From the NCBI RefSeq assembly GCF_000196015.1, contig NC_007971.2, positions 62,001 to 126,000 of the forward strand: 64,000 nt of DNA. The letters are read 5' to 3'. The notes beneath the pieces are model-generated. The model did no database searches and was not told the origin of the DNA. It was given only the letters and a program-made list of their open reading frames with translations. Below, piece after piece: positions 63,450-64,000 of the stretch; within the stretch, counting starts at the first letter, position 1, and every line of letters begins with the position of its first letter. Both the position numbers and the translations under genes were made by a program. This DNA is from Cupriavidus metallidurans CH34 (GTDB lineage: Bacteria; Pseudomonadota; Gammaproteobacteria; Burkholderiales; Burkholderiaceae).

Positions 63450-64000
63450 TTACTGATCCGTTCTCAAGTATTGATACAGGGTTTCGCGACTGATTCCGAA
63501 TTCACGAGCCAGCTTGGTCTTTTGCTCGCCAGCCTCGACACGTTGGCGCAGTTCGGCAATACGCTCAGACGACAGGGATTTCTTCCTGCCACGGTAGGCC
63601 CCGCGCTGCTTGGCGAGCGCGATGCCCTCGCGCTGCCGCTCGCGGATCAAGGCGCGTTCGAACTCGGCGAACGCGCCCATTACCGACAGCATCAGGTTCG
63701 CCATCGGCGAGTCCTCGCCGGTGAAGGTCAAATGCTCCTTAAGGAACTCGATGCGTACGCCGCGCTGGGTGAGGCCCTGCACCAGGCGGCGCAGGTCGTC
63801 GAGGTTGCGCGCCAGACGATCCATGCTGTGCACCACGACCGTGTCGCCTTCGCGCACGAAGGCGAGCAGCCGTTCCAGTTCGGGCCGCCGTGTGTCCTTG
63901 CCCGACGCCTTGTCGGTGAACACTTTATCCACCTGGATCTGTTCGAGCTGCCGTTCTGGGTTCTGGTCGAAGCTGCTGACGCGGACGTAACCGATGCGCT
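63450..64000 (-). CDS. tnpR: Tn21-type resolvase TnpR, N-terminus just beyond edge
   Basis: A serine recombinase. At the right edge it reads [19 protein letters not shown] with the catalytic Ser, so only the first few residues are missing. [17 protein letters not shown] and [25 protein letters not shown] follow. The C-terminal helix-turn-helix is [17 protein letters not shown]. It resolves cointegrates at the res site, which must lie beyond 64000. Confidence 0.95.
   Translation of the reverse strand, partial: RIGYVRVSSFDQNPERQLEQIQVDKVFTDKASGKDTRRPELERLLAFVREGDTVVVHSMDRLARNLDDLRRLVQGLTQRGVRIEFLKEHLTFTGEDSPMANLMLSVMGAFAEFERALIRERQREGIALAKQRGAYRGRKKSLSSERIAELRQRVEAGEQKTKLAREFGISRETLYQYLRTDQ

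Larger units (their letters stand above)
60448..64000 (-). mobile_element. Tn21-subfamily transposon, left part
   Basis: The terminal repeat, tnpA and tnpR are in the standard Tn21 order, reading leftward. The resolution site and cargo lie beyond 64000. The insertion splits an FTR1-type permease gene. Confidence 0.92.

Overview
The window looks like an accessory replicon or genomic island of a metal-resistant betaproteobacterium, most likely Cupriavidus (C. metallidurans-like). The evidence is gene content and order: a complete czcN-I-C-B-A-D-R-S-E cobalt/zinc/cadmium cluster with a CzcJ-like gene and a CzcP-type ATPase, a pbrT-R-A-BC lead cluster, and a merR/merT/merP block. Around them lie Tn21-type, IS3, IS30, IS66 and Tn7/Tn5053-like elements. 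No rRNA, tRNA, CRISPR array or replication origin was recognised. Species and replicon assignment are inference.

Layout: 1-2506 is a small catabolic cluster (alpha/beta hydrolase, fumarylacetoacetate-hydrolase-family enzyme, divergent GntR/FadR-type regulator). 2748-4449 is a reduced mercury operon with merR, merT, a frameshifted merP and a carboxymuconolactone-decarboxylase-like gene, but no merA. 4878-7130 encodes a five-haem cytochrome c. 7457-11022 is mobile debris: a MITE-like repeat, an intact tyrosine-recombinase/KfrA-like operon, a 65-bp repeat and an orphan Tn21-type inverted repeat. 11502-30094 is the metal-efflux core (mgtC-like gene, czc genes, czcJ-like gene, porin, IS3 element, flgB-like gene, czcP). 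30152-38159 holds a zinc-ribbon gene behind a MerR-type promoter, a gtrB/gtrA/arnT-like operon and a second truncated arnT copy fused tail to tail with a cytochrome c fragment. 38703-49017 starts with a Csp-like copper-storage gene and continues as a graveyard: an integrase split by IS66, a CusF-like gene split by IS30, a frameshifted Tn3-family transposase, an integrase tail and a GIY-YIG fragment. 49024-60070 is the pbr cluster, with pbrU split by a 3.5-kb four-gene DDE/AAA+ transposon. 60244-64000 is an FTR1-permease tail cut by a Tn21-type transposon that leaves the window at the right edge.

How it works together: CzcCBA is the tripartite export pump. CzcD and CzcP move cytosolic Zn/Cd/Co to the periplasm, and CzcRS senses metal there. 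PbrT imports Pb, PbrA exports it, and PbrBC supplies the phosphatase and signal-peptidase functions. Reading the promoters by eye revealed a recurrent element of 5-bp repeats (ATTAC, ATTGC, ATGAC) spaced by exactly 6 bp, an 11-bp period. It lies in front of mgtC/czcN, czcI, czcJ, porin/flgB, czcP, both arnT-like genes and the cytochrome fragment, and in convergent form before czcE. It is a candidate operator for CzcR or a related OmpR-family regulator. One copy has been split by the IS3 element.
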